In this document: positions 1-8,500 of the stretch, piece by piece
Layout: each line of letters begins with the position of its first letter
Position numbering within the stretch: the stretch's first letter is position 1
Assembly: GCA_026987225.1 (NCBI GenBank)
Contig: JALSNB010000155.1
Span: 1-11,416 of the forward strand
From: Caldisericaceae bacterium
Lineage (GTDB): Bacteria; Caldisericota; Caldisericia; Caldisericales; Caldisericaceae
Length of the DNA: 11,416 nucleotides
Reading direction: 5' to 3'
Made by a program: the position numbers and the translations under genes
Notes under the pieces: model-generated
The model's input: the letters and a program-made list of their open reading frames with translations, nothing else
Told to the model about the DNA's origin: nothing
The model's database searches: none

Positions 1-369
1 GTATTTTCCGCGGAAGGAAAAGTAGAAGGAGAGATTTTGGAAAAGGCGGAAAAAAGAGAAGGCAGCGGATTCGGATACGATCCAGTTTTCAAACCGAACG
101 GATTTGAAAGTAGTTTTTCGATGCTTGGAGAGAATACGAAAAATAAAATAAGCCATAGAAGTAGGGCATTGCAAAAGATAAAAGAAATTATACGAAAAGA
201 ACTTTTGGGAGGTGGAAAAATGGTAGAAATAAAAATCAACGGTAAACGTTTGCCTGCAAACAAATACGTTTACGAAGTGTTTAAATCCGTTATACTGGCA
301 CTTATCGGTACATTGAAAGATATACCCGAAGTAAAAACAGTTGAGATAACTATCAAAAAAGAGGATTAA
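1..369 (+). CDS. rdgB: Non-canonical purine NTP pyrophosphatase (RdgB/HAM1), 3' part, reading through into a small C-terminal ORF
   Basis: The frame is open from the window edge, so the 5' part of the gene is missing; 122 residues are visible. Residues 21-28 (GSGFGYDP) and 51-57 (SHRSRAL) are the conserved C-terminal motifs of the RdgB/HAM1/Maf-like inosine triphosphate pyrophosphatase family. These cytoplasmic enzymes hydrolyse dITP, XTP and ITP to monophosphates and keep deaminated purines out of nucleic acids. Family members normally end about 15 residues after SHR, which here is near residue 69. Instead the frame continues through a GGGK linker, encoded by a Shine-Dalgarno-like stretch, into a 49-residue segment starting at Met74, and stops at 367-369. 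The product could be a true extended protein, or rdgB may have lost its stop through an indel (real or an assembly error) in the A-run at 216-220. The family call is secure; the C-terminal end is uncertain. Confidence 0.85.
   Translation, partial: VFSAEGKVEGEILEKAEKREGSGFGYDPVFKPNGFESSFSMLGENTKNKISHRSRALQKIKEIIRKELLGGGKMVEIKINGKRLPANKYVYEVFKSVILALIGTLKDIPEVKTVEITIKKED
220..369 (+). CDS. Small 49-residue protein of unknown function, in frame with rdgB
   Basis: An ATG at 220-222 is preceded by GGGAGGTGG (208-216), a strong ribosome-binding site about 5 bases upstream, so independent initiation is likely even though the frame is shared with rdgB. The product is 49 residues. It begins MVEIKINGKRLP, has a central hydrophobic helix-like stretch (VFKSVILALIGTL, residues 20-32), and ends in an alternating strand-like segment (VKTVEITIKKED). 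The strand-helix-strand pattern and the opening VxINGKxxPxN resemble small conserved bacterial proteins with no assigned function that I recall from thermophiles; no function can be given. It has no signal peptide or cysteines, and the single hydrophobic stretch is short for a membrane span. Its stop codon lies inside the palindromic terminator at 358-377 and it overlaps the convergent rarA gene by 4 bases. Confidence 0.6.
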   Translation: MVEIKINGKRLPANKYVYEVFKSVILALIGTLKDIPEVKTVEITIKKED

Positions 370-377
370 TCCTCTTT
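358..377. terminator. Bidirectional intrinsic terminator between rdgB/small ORF and rarA
   Basis: This is a perfect 20-bp palindrome: an 8-bp stem (AAAGAGGA/TCCTCTTT) around a TTAA loop. On the - strand it is followed directly by T residues (the A-run at 355-360 reads as T6, three of them in the stem), a good intrinsic terminator for the long - strand operon. On the + strand the stem ends in TTT and a further T5 run lies at 385-389, so termination there is plausible but weaker. The stop codons of both converging genes fall in the loop. Confidence 0.75.
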
Positions 378-1589
378 GTAAAACTTTTTGTTACGAATTT
401 TATCGGGAAGGTACTTTTCGCCTTCTACGATATGCCCCGGGTAGTTGTGAGGGTATTTATACCCTTCTCCGTATCCTTGCTCCTTCATTAGTTTTGTCAC
501 TGGATTCCTCAACTTTTTAGGAACTTCAAGATCACCGCTTGTTTCAATTTCTTTCAGTACGGATTTTTCGGCAAGGTAAACTGCATTGCTTTTAGGAGAT
601 TTTGCAAGGTAAATCGCAGCTTCTGCAAGCACAAGATAACCTTCCGGAGGGCCTACCTTCTGAAAGCCTTCGAAAGCACTATTTGCAACAACAAGGGCGT
701 TCGGGTTCTTCAGCCCTATATCCTCGGCAGCAAAACGTATCATTCTCCTACCTATGTAAAGCGGATCCTCTCCTGCTTTTATCATTCTGTAAAAATAGTA
801 CAGTGCGGCATCCGCATCACTTCCCCTCATGCTTTTTATGAATGCGGAAATAATATCGTAGTGCTGCTCTTTCCCGTAGAGGGGCATATTGTGCAAAAGC
901 ACATTCAAATCTTCTTCATTTACGGATAATTTATCCGCATTTCTCGTTATCGTGTCGAGTATATTCAAAGCCCTTCTCGCATCGCCTCCGGAAATTCGGG
1001 CAATTCTCTCAAGAACACCGTCGGCAAATGTAAATTTATTCAAAAACCGATCGACACGCACCGCCCTTTTAAGTAATCTTTCGATATCTTTGTCGGTAAG
1101 CTTTGAAAATACAAACACAGAGAGACGGGAAAGCAATGCCGAGTTGATATAAAACGATGGATTTTCAGTAGTAAGAGCAACAAGAATAACATCGCCTTTC
1201 TCAACGACATCAAGAAATGCATCCTGCTCCTTTCTGTTGAAATGCTGAATTTCGTCAACAATGAGAACCGGTTGGACACGAGAGAATTTCTTTTCTTTTT
1301 TCATTACCTCAAGCAGTTGCTTAACGTCTTTGATACGCGTGTTTGTTGCGGTTATAAAACGCCTCTTCAGATTTTTCGTTGCAATCAAAGCAATGGTCGT
1401 TTTTCCGCTACCGGGCGGGCCGTATATCAAAAACGAAGAAAGATGCCCGCTCCTTATCATTTTAGCGAGCGGGCCGTTTTCACCGACAACTTTTTCCTGT
1501 CCTATAAAATCCTCTATCCTATCAGGCCTTACCCTGTCGGAAAGTGGAGGCAAGGCCTCTTTTTGCTCTTTATTATCAAACAAACTCAT
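366..1589 (-). CDS. rarA: Replication-associated recombination protein A (RarA/MgsA, AAA+ ATPase)
   Basis: This 407-residue cytoplasmic AAA+ ATPase is related to clamp-loader subunits and RuvB, and to eukaryotic WRNIP1/Mgs1. The family acts at stalled replication forks and in recombination. The N-terminus MSLFDN...PLSDRVRP (1-22) followed by GQ (30-31) is the family signature and fixes the start. The Walker A motif is GPPGSGKT (57-64) and Walker B is VLIVDEIQHF (108-117). Sensor 1 is TTEN (140-143), the likely arginine finger is in SRL (154-156), and sensor 2 is GGDARR (201-206). The C-terminal half carries the usual tetramerisation region (AAEDIGLKNPNAL near 287-299, and GYKYPHNYPGHI near 376-387). 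All catalytic motifs are intact and the length is near the family norm (about 410-450). Its ATG overlaps the preceding stop by one base (TAATG), which suggests translational coupling; there is no strong Shine-Dalgarno. It is the last gene of the - strand operon and ends in the terminator hairpin. Confidence 0.96.
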   Translation of the reverse strand: MSLFDNKEQKEALPPLSDRVRPDRIEDFIGQEKVVGENGPLAKMIRSGHLSSFLIYGPPGSGKTTIALIATKNLKRRFITATNTRIKDVKQLLEVMKKEKKFSRVQPVLIVDEIQHFNRKEQDAFLDVVEKGDVILVALTTENPSFYINSALLSRLSVFVFSKLTDKDIERLLKRAVRVDRFLNKFTFADGVLERIARISGGDARRALNILDTITRNADKLSVNEEDLNVLLHNMPLYGKEQHYDIISAFIKSMRGSDADAALYYFYRMIKAGEDPLYIGRRMIRFAAEDIGLKNPNALVVANSAFEGFQKVGPPEGYLVLAEAAIYLAKSPKSNAVYLAEKSVLKEIETSGDLEVPKKLRNPVTKLMKEQGYGEGYKYPHNYPGHIVEGEKYLPDKIRNKKFYKED

Positions 1590-2746
1590 TACAAACCAAA
1601 ATGTGAAAGTTGATTGAGTACATAACTCCTTATACTATCAACCTCAGGCAGCCGGTAAACCAACTCTCCGTTCATTAAAATAGGCTTTAGCATCTCCTCG
1701 CCTTCCGCCTGCTCGTTAAAAGGTACCACCTCATACATGTATTCACCGTCTTCCTCTCTTCTGAATACTTTCTTTCTTCCCCCGAACTTGCCTCTTTTTG
1801 CAACAGGTTTTCCTTCTATTTCAACAATATCCATGGCAAAATCGATCGTATCGGCATTGGACACGGAAGTTCCCACTCCGAAACCGTCAGCACCCGCTTC
1901 AATGAGTTCGGGAATCGTATATTCGTCCAAACCACCGGAAACAATCACTTTTACATGCTCGAATCCGCGAATTTTAAGTTCCCATTTCACCTCTCTTATA
2001 ATATCGGCAAAAGAGCCCCTTCTTGAGCGAGGCGTATCAAGTCTTATACCGTAAAGTTTTTCTTTCAACGCTTCGGCTGCCTGAACGGCTTCCAATTTTT
2101 CGTCCCCGTACGTATCAACAAGTGCAATTCTCGGCACATCAGAGTCTATGTATCTGTCAAAGGCTTTTACGGCCTCCGCCCCGCTCCCGAGATTGATAAT
2201 AAGCGCGTGCGGAATAGTACCGGTAGGATTTTTTCCGATTGTTTTAGCGCCGATAATACTTGAAACACCGTCACAACCTCCGATATATGCCGAACGGTCT
2301 ATCATCGGAGCGATAGCAGGATGCATTCTGCGAATGCCAAAGGATAAAACAATTCTACCGTCAGAAACTTTTTTAATCCGAGCCGCCTTTGTTGCAATGC
2401 CGGAACTCTCGCACATGAGCCCCAATACAGGTGTTTCGTAAATTGCAAAATCCGAATAGATACCTTCAATCACCATAACGGGAATAGGAATGCCGTTTTT
2501 ATCTTTCGAAGGGAATACGGTACCTTCGGGAAACGCCCAAACATTTACCGGTTTCCCTTTAAGTAGTTCCGTAACTTCATCCAATCCGGTAAATACGTTC
2601 CACGGATATTTCATAGACTGCGTTGTAAACTCTGCAATGACCTTTTTCCTAACATTCTCTTTTTCCAGAATCTCCTTTGTCCTTACAAAATAGATGTCTG
2701 TTGTAAATCCTTCTTTTATCTGCTCCTCACTCGCTATATGAAACAT
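1589..2746 (-). CDS. pncB: Nicotinate phosphoribosyltransferase (NAD salvage)
   Basis: This enzyme joins nicotinic acid to PRPP to make nicotinate mononucleotide, with ATP hydrolysis in most family members, feeding the Preiss-Handler route to NAD+ in the cytoplasm. From the chosen start the protein has 385 residues, the size of the shorter, archaeal-like NAPRTase branch. Visible motifs are TDIYF (16-20), FGIRRMHPA (136-144), SSIIGAKTIGKNPTGTIPH (162-180), VDTYGDE (210-216), a phosphate-binding barrel-end motif VSGGLDE (269-275), FGVGTS (289-294) and KRGKFGGRK (317-325). GTIPH fits the GTxxH motif whose His is phosphorylated in characterised PncB enzymes. The ATG at 2746 is preferred because GGGGAGGT lies 4 bases before it. 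An upstream in-frame ATG at 2764 would add six residues (MHGEVN) and overlap the previous stop as TAATG, but it lacks a ribosome-binding site. The specificity (nicotinate rather than nicotinamide) is inferred from the family. Confidence 0.92.
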   Translation of the reverse strand: MFHIASEEQIKEGFTTDIYFVRTKEILEKENVRKKVIAEFTTQSMKYPWNVFTGLDEVTELLKGKPVNVWAFPEGTVFPSKDKNGIPIPVMVIEGIYSDFAIYETPVLGLMCESSGIATKAARIKKVSDGRIVLSFGIRRMHPAIAPMIDRSAYIGGCDGVSSIIGAKTIGKNPTGTIPHALIINLGSGAEAVKAFDRYIDSDVPRIALVDTYGDEKLEAVQAAEALKEKLYGIRLDTPRSRRGSFADIIREVKWELKIRGFEHVKVIVSGGLDEYTIPELIEAGADGFGVGTSVSNADTIDFAMDIVEIEGKPVAKRGKFGGRKKVFRREEDGEYMYEVVPFNEQAEGEEMLKPILMNGELVYRLPEVDSIRSYVLNQLSHFGL

Positions 2747-2750
2747 ATTC

Positions 2751-2758
2751 ACCTCCCC
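2751..2758 (-). promoter_or_regulatory. Ribosome-binding site deciding the pncB start
   Basis: GGGGAGGT on the - strand, followed by GAAT and then ATG (2746-2744). It supports the internal start over the ATG at 2764, which overlaps the stop codon of the UPF0182 gene but has no Shine-Dalgarno upstream. Initiation at both, with coupling at 2764, remains possible. Confidence 0.7.
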
Positions 2759-2763
2759 GTGCA

Positions 2764-5529
2764 TTAAGGTTTTTTGGATTGCTGCTCGTTCAATTTGCTT
2801 AATACGTTCTGCAGGGCATTGAGTTCTTTTCCTGCAAGCTCAAATTTGCCCTCGCTCACATACTGCTTGTACTTCTGAAGATGATCATATGCACTGCTTA
2901 TAAGTTCGGCAACGGTTTCGTTACTTGGCGTAGCGCCACCGCTATTTCCTATTTGAGATCCGGAGAAAAGCAAGTTCAAAGCATCGTCAAACGTATCACC
3001 CCATACAAGATTATTCTGGGTTGCAAGCACGACCTTCTTAAGCTGAGGGAACCTGCTGGCACTTGCCTGCAAATATATCGGCTCCACATAAAGAAGAGAA
3101 TTGTCTATCGGTAAAGTAAGCAAATTACCCCTTATAACTTCCGAGCCCTGCTGGTTCCACAGAGTAAGAACCTTCGAAATTTCTGAATCCTGATCGATTC
3201 TCGCTTCTATCTGTAACGGCCCGTAGTACAGTTTATCTTTGGAAAATTGATAAACCGTAACTTTACCGTAATTCGGGGGATCGCATTGAGCCACGGCAAG
3301 CGCAATAAGATTGCTTTTTCCATAAGGCGTAAAGGGATAAATCGAAACGAATTCAGGTTTTCCGGTTTCCTTGTTATTTATAATGACAAAATACGGAAGC
3401 ACCTGCTGAGTGGAGTCCCTGTATTTTTCCTTTGCAATCGCCCATCTGTCCTCTTTATTGTAGAAAACTTCCGGATCGCTCATATGATACACGTTATACA
3501 TAACACCCTGAATCTCCATAAGATTGTCTGGATACCGGAAATGCTTCACAAGGAAAGAAGGCATTTCTGAAACATCTTTGAACAGAGACGGAAAAACGTC
3601 TTCATAGGTTCTTATTACCGGATCGTTTTTGTCAATCACATAGAAACTCACTTTGCCATTATACGGATTAACCACATATTTAACGCTGTTTCTTATGTAG
3701 TTCATTTTCCTGCCAAAAGCATAAATCGGTTCCGAATACGGATAGAGCCACGAATATGTGTATGCATCACCCATCCAGTAAAGGTTTCCGTCATCACCAA
3801 GAACGATATAAGGATCGCTATCGAACATCAAAAAAGGCGCTATTTCTTTGACACGTTCCTTGATATTTCTGTTTATCATTATTCGGCTGTTTCCGGTAAG
3901 GTATCTCGACAATATAATACTTGCATCATTATAGTTTATGGCAAAAATCAAACGGTTAATGCCGGAAAGTTTCACACCGCCGCTTCCTTTGTAAGTTACG
4001 TACGCATTGTCCTCTCCTTTGGGATAGTCAAACTCCGGTGTATTGGTATCAACAAATACATAGTCATTCGTTGTTTCCCCGTAATATATTTCCGGCCTCT
4101 TCACCTTAAGCCCCGATACGGTAGACGTAGGCGGAATATCCTTTATGTAAAGCGTCGGCAAACCGTCGGGAGTAAACTCGTTCACCGGATTCATACAGAT
4201 ACCGTAACCGTGCGTATATTTGAGATGCAAATTAACCCAGCTTTTGGAATTTGCAGGTAGAAGTTTGTGATCCAATTCCCTTGCCGCAATCATCACTTCA
4301 CGATACTTTCCGTTAATCATGTATCTATCCACATCGATATCTTTGAACTCGTAATACAAACGAATTGATTGAATCTGCTGGTATGTGTCTTTCAAAGCGC
4401 GCCAATCCCATAACCTGATATTGTTCACTACGTCCTCGTTTTTCGATATATCGGAATAGGTAAGTTCCTTCATGTCGGGGAACTGTTTGAGCAATATTTT
4501 GTCCAGCCCGAACCCCTGTCTTGTTCCTGCAATATTGTAAGACAAAAACTGTTTTTCTTTTGTAAGTTCGTTGGGCTTTACAACAATGTTCTGATACAAC
4601 GCAGGTAAAAGTATGTACAGGACAATCCCCACAAGCACGCCGCTTATTATTACTTTAACAACAAGGGCCCTGCTTGTAAAACGGGGGATAGAAGCGTAAA
4701 CAAACAGGAATATTCCTCCTGCGACAAACAGGAATGCAAGGAATTTGAACAGAGGAAGCCTTACATAGTAATCCGTATATCCGATTCCATACACCGCACC
4801 GTGCGATACGGTGAGTAAAGAAAACATACTGATGTAAATCTTAACACCTATCAATAAAAACAAAATTCCGCCAACAATGGAGAGTAGATTCGCCGCATGC
4901 TTGGAAGCAGCCGAGCGGTCATGAAAATTCGCTTTGATGTAAAACCAATAAACGCCTTCCTCTATGATAAAAGCAATGGTAAAAATACTGATAAGGTAAG
5001 AAATAATCGCCGAATAAAACGGATACGAGAACATGTAGAAAGATACGGATCTGTGGAATATCGGATCTTTAATCGGAGAAGGCGCCTTATGAATGTAAAG
5101 AATCACCTTCATAAACATACTGGAAAGCGTACCTGCAGAAAACAGTGCGAGGATAAGCGGAACAAAACGCTTGGAAACCCTCACTATACGCTCGCCGCTT
5201 TCGATTTCTTCACGCCTCTTGGGAACGTAAAAAAACAGGGAATAAATAAACCAGGAAAATAAAAATCCAACAATGTAGAGTAAAACCTGCCAATACACAC
5301 GCGTTAAGAATGCTTTAAGGAAGCCAAGGCTCCTGAACCATAAAAACGCTATATCAAAATTTATCAGCGAAAGAAACAAGGTTACGGCAATAAACCCCGC
5401 AATAGAAATAATAAGAGGTATTTTTGCATTCTTAAACGGGTCTTTTCCTCTGTTTTGATTCTTGGAAACTTTTACAATAATCGGAATAAAAAACACTGCA
5501 TAGAGCGAAAAAATAATTAATCCTATCAA
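2764..5529 (-). CDS. UPF0182 family (COG1615) multi-span membrane protein
   Basis: The protein has 921 residues, typical of UPF0182, whose function is unknown. The N-terminal third is membrane-embedded, with likely helices near residues 2-20, 37-57, 79-101, 121-146, 164-190, 213-237, 258-281 and 289-313. A large hydrophilic region follows and probably lies outside the cell. Family hallmarks are NELTKEKQFLSYNI (320-333) with TRQGFGLD (336-343), NIRLWDWRALKDTYQQ (370-385), IRLYYEFKDIDVDRY (389-403), AARELD (415-420), and the YTHGYGICMNPVNEFTPDGLP stretch (438-458). The C-terminal tail (about 870-921) is predicted helical and charged, as usual for the family. The start is TTG, preceded by AAAAGGGGGTG at 5534-5544, six bases upstream; no other nearby Met fits. 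It follows the SLH/DUF3160 gene by 21 bases and runs into pncB, so it is co-transcribed with both. No enzymatic motif can be recognised. Confidence 0.93.
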   Translation of the reverse strand: MIGLIIFSLYAVFFIPIIVKVSKNQNRGKDPFKNAKIPLIISIAGFIAVTLFLSLINFDIAFLWFRSLGFLKAFLTRVYWQVLLYIVGFLFSWFIYSLFFYVPKRREEIESGERIVRVSKRFVPLILALFSAGTLSSMFMKVILYIHKAPSPIKDPIFHRSVSFYMFSYPFYSAIISYLISIFTIAFIIEEGVYWFYIKANFHDRSAASKHAANLLSIVGGILFLLIGVKIYISMFSLLTVSHGAVYGIGYTDYYVRLPLFKFLAFLFVAGGIFLFVYASIPRFTSRALVVKVIISGVLVGIVLYILLPALYQNIVVKPNELTKEKQFLSYNIAGTRQGFGLDKILLKQFPDMKELTYSDISKNEDVVNNIRLWDWRALKDTYQQIQSIRLYYEFKDIDVDRYMINGKYREVMIAARELDHKLLPANSKSWVNLHLKYTHGYGICMNPVNEFTPDGLPTLYIKDIPPTSTVSGLKVKRPEIYYGETTNDYVFVDTNTPEFDYPKGEDNAYVTYKGSGGVKLSGINRLIFAINYNDASIILSRYLTGNSRIMINRNIKERVKEIAPFLMFDSDPYIVLGDDGNLYWMGDAYTYSWLYPYSEPIYAFGRKMNYIRNSVKYVVNPYNGKVSFYVIDKNDPVIRTYEDVFPSLFKDVSEMPSFLVKHFRYPDNLMEIQGVMYNVYHMSDPEVFYNKEDRWAIAKEKYRDSTQQVLPYFVIINNKETGKPEFVSIYPFTPYGKSNLIALAVAQCDPPNYGKVTVYQFSKDKLYYGPLQIEARIDQDSEISKVLTLWNQQGSEVIRGNLLTLPIDNSLLYVEPIYLQASASRFPQLKKVVLATQNNLVWGDTFDDALNLLFSGSQIGNSGGATPSNETVAELISSAYDHLQKYKQYVSEGKFELAGKELNALQNVLSKLNEQQSKKP

Positions 5530-5533
5530 ACTA

Positions 5534-5544
5534 CACCCCCTTTT
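5534..5544 (-). promoter_or_regulatory. Ribosome-binding site supporting a TTG start
   Basis: AAAAGGGGGTG on the - strand, with its G-run six bases before the TTG at 5529-5527. It fills most of the 21-base gap after the DUF3160 gene. It justifies the TTG start for the UPF0182 gene, which has no ATG near the beginning of its first membrane helix. Confidence 0.65.
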
Positions 5545-5550
5545 AAAATT

Positions 5551-8500
5551 TTACGGAATCAAATCTTTCTCCCATACCGGCATATTCGGAACAGTGCTGT
5601 TCTTAAGCATTGAGTTCCATTTTTGATCCGTTAAACGATTATCCATTTTCTCCGTAAACTCATAATAAGAAAATACAGGACCGGTAAATATATAGAGGTT
5701 TCCGTTAAACGGAGCAACAACATAAATCGTATTTACATATCCGACTCCTTCTTCAAGCACTTCGCCTGCATTCGGATCCGTATGAATATCCGCAACGAGC
5801 GGAACTTTTTCGTCACTCCCTCCGAGAGTTGCCATAAAATCTTTGGGAAAGGAAAATAAATTACCGACTGCGTCCGGAAAAGTGGCTAAATACATCATCT
5901 CGTTTTTAGAGAGGCTTTCTCCGGTTAGTTCTTTTTTGGAAATTGCAAGTGCGTTTTCGGTAAGAGACTTCAAAAACTCTATTTTATCTTTCAAAACGTC
6001 AGGCAACAGCCCCCTTTCCGAAAGCCCGTTTTCTGTCATGTTAAGAACTGTGATAAGCCTTGTAAAACCTTTTATATTAGGTTCCACATATCCGGGTTTC
6101 AGTATCGGCATTGCCGATTTTGTCGTATAACTCTGCTTTGCATATAGAATCGTATCGTGCTTTAATTCGGTATAGGAAGAAAGTGCGGTTATAAGTTCTT
6201 TTTTAGCCCAATTGTTATTTCTCATAAAAAACGGATAGCCTTTACCGTATTCACCCTGCGCATATTCCTTTAACACGGAGAGCCATCCCCAATACAAATT
6301 TTGCAGCCATTCCTTCAAACCGAAAGCGGAAAATTCCTTTTGCAAAGCCTTAACTTCCAATACGTACGCAGCGTTTTTCTTTTCGTTATACGTATTGAGT
6401 AGTATATCTCCGGCCTTTTTGTTCCCCAACACAAAAAATACGTCCAAAGCTTTTGGCATCATTCTGTAGCCAGCCCGCGGATAAACAAGATTTTGGAGCA
6501 TGTAAGAATCCGGAGTAAAGCGTTGTCCCATTAGCCTGAAACCTTTGGATTTGTTTACATCCGCTTCTCCGGCCGTGCTAATTTTCGGATTGGGAAGTTT
6601 CAACGCCGCATTGATAAATTGATCGATTTTCTCTGCATTCGAAAGCTCGGAAAGAAGAACCTTTTGCCCGAAAACTTCTTTGGCAACAGAGAGGTAATTG
6701 TAAAAATTCAAATCATCGGATTTTCCTACAAAGAAAACGGTCGGCTCATAAATCTTATCGTACAAACTCCTAAACGTATCGGAAGAGCCGATAATTAACG
6801 AAAGAATTAAGGCGGATTGCGTTTGAGACCTTCCCATGTTTATCAGCTGCGGTGTAACGCCCGGTTTTAACAGGAAACGCATCCTACCGAACCACATCAT
6901 CGCTTTAAAATAATGCTTCAAATCTTCCGTTTTGGTATAGTGCCCGCGCGGAACATACTGAGAATAGTCTTCTTTATACCCGAAAATAGGAGATACGGCA
7001 AAACCTTTATGCGCATTTATCAGAGAGACTTCACTGTTTACTTTCTCCTCAACTTCTTTCGAAAGGTTTTCGGTTGAATTTGCAATACTCAAAGCCTGTT
7101 CCACAAAAGAAGGAAGTTTGTAATCCGGAGTTAGCAATTTCTCGCCTACATATAGATATTCGATATCCCTTACAACAGCCGGAATAAGGTCTTTCGGAGC
7201 ATTTAACAACGCATAACCGCAAGACTCTATAAGGCCTCTGTTCAATTGATCCAAATAATGTTCGAAATAATTCACCTCGTCGTAGCGAAGTGTTAAATCA
7301 AAAAGCGTATGGTACGCCTGAAGGAATGTGTCAAAAGATATAAACAAGGGTTTTCCGCCATTTGATTGGTAGAACCTGTCAAAAGAGTCAAAGTCGGACT
7401 TTTTTATAAAAAATCCGTTTTGCTCCAAAAACGTTTTCTGCTTTTCCGAGAAATCAAACGATTTTACATTTTTAATACGTGAAAAATCAACGGAATAATT
7501 CGGTACATCCGCAGAAACACTTACTGCATTTTCATTTGCCGAAAAAGGAGTTTCCTTTATGCTGCCAAGTAACGTAAAAGACGAAGCTTTGTTCAAATCC
7601 ATCGCTCTGCCCATTTCCACTGCGGCATCACCCCTTGTAATACTGCTGTAAGGAAGGAAATACCTTTTACCGTTCTTTTCCACCCCCACCGAAATATATC
7701 TGTAGAAAGCCGTTATAATTTCTTTGTATCCGAAATATGACGGCGTTATATCGACAAACGGATTATTTTTGTTAACATACGGAAGCTTCAACGCTCTCAC
7801 GAGCATAACGGTAAATTCCCCTCGTGAAATCGGCCTGTTCGGAGCAAATTTACCGTTCCCCACGCCTTTTGCTATTCCTCTAACGTAAGCTTCTTCGACA
7901 TACTTAAACGCCCAAAAGTGCGGAGGAACATCAACGAAATGCTGAGTATAATTGCTTGAGGGAACAACATGCATAAGCCTTAATATCAGAGTAACGGCCT
8001 GCGCCCTTGTCAATTTCAAATTCGGCTTGAATGTTCCGTCAGGGAAGCCTTTTACAATTCCTTTTTCGTAAAGTTCTTCAACAAACGGTTGCTGATAAGG
8101 GTTAATTACATCCTGAAAGTGGCAATTAACAGTGCTGACAATCTGAAAGTCAGTATAACCGAGATACGGCGTATTAATACCGGGTTTGCCGAAACCGTTA
8201 GGCAGTGCAAGCCAAAAATTAACTCTGTAATCACCGATAGTAACGGAAGCACCCGTATTCGATTTCTGATTCCATGTAAAATCGAATATCTTTTCACCGT
8301 TTGCCGGTATGGTAAGATAAGTTATCACCTGAGCAAACATCTTTCCTTTTGACCATTTGTATATAAGCTTTCCAAGTCCGAGGCTCACTATGGACAGATC
8401 GTACATTTGAGTATTTCTGAAAGTAAGTTTAACGGGAGAGTTTCCGTTATTTTTTACCGTACACGTAATATGAACCGGATCGCCGAGCTTGTAATACTGT

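Noticed and set aside
1242..1617. Two overlapping + strand open frames opposite the RarA N-terminal region
   Set aside because: They mirror the Walker A/B coding region of rarA and show no family resemblance or start signals.
2747..2764. Longer pncB start at the ATG of 2764, overlapping the previous stop as TAATG
   Set aside because: It has no Shine-Dalgarno upstream and adds only six unconserved residues, whereas the ATG at 2746 has GGGGAGGT directly before it.
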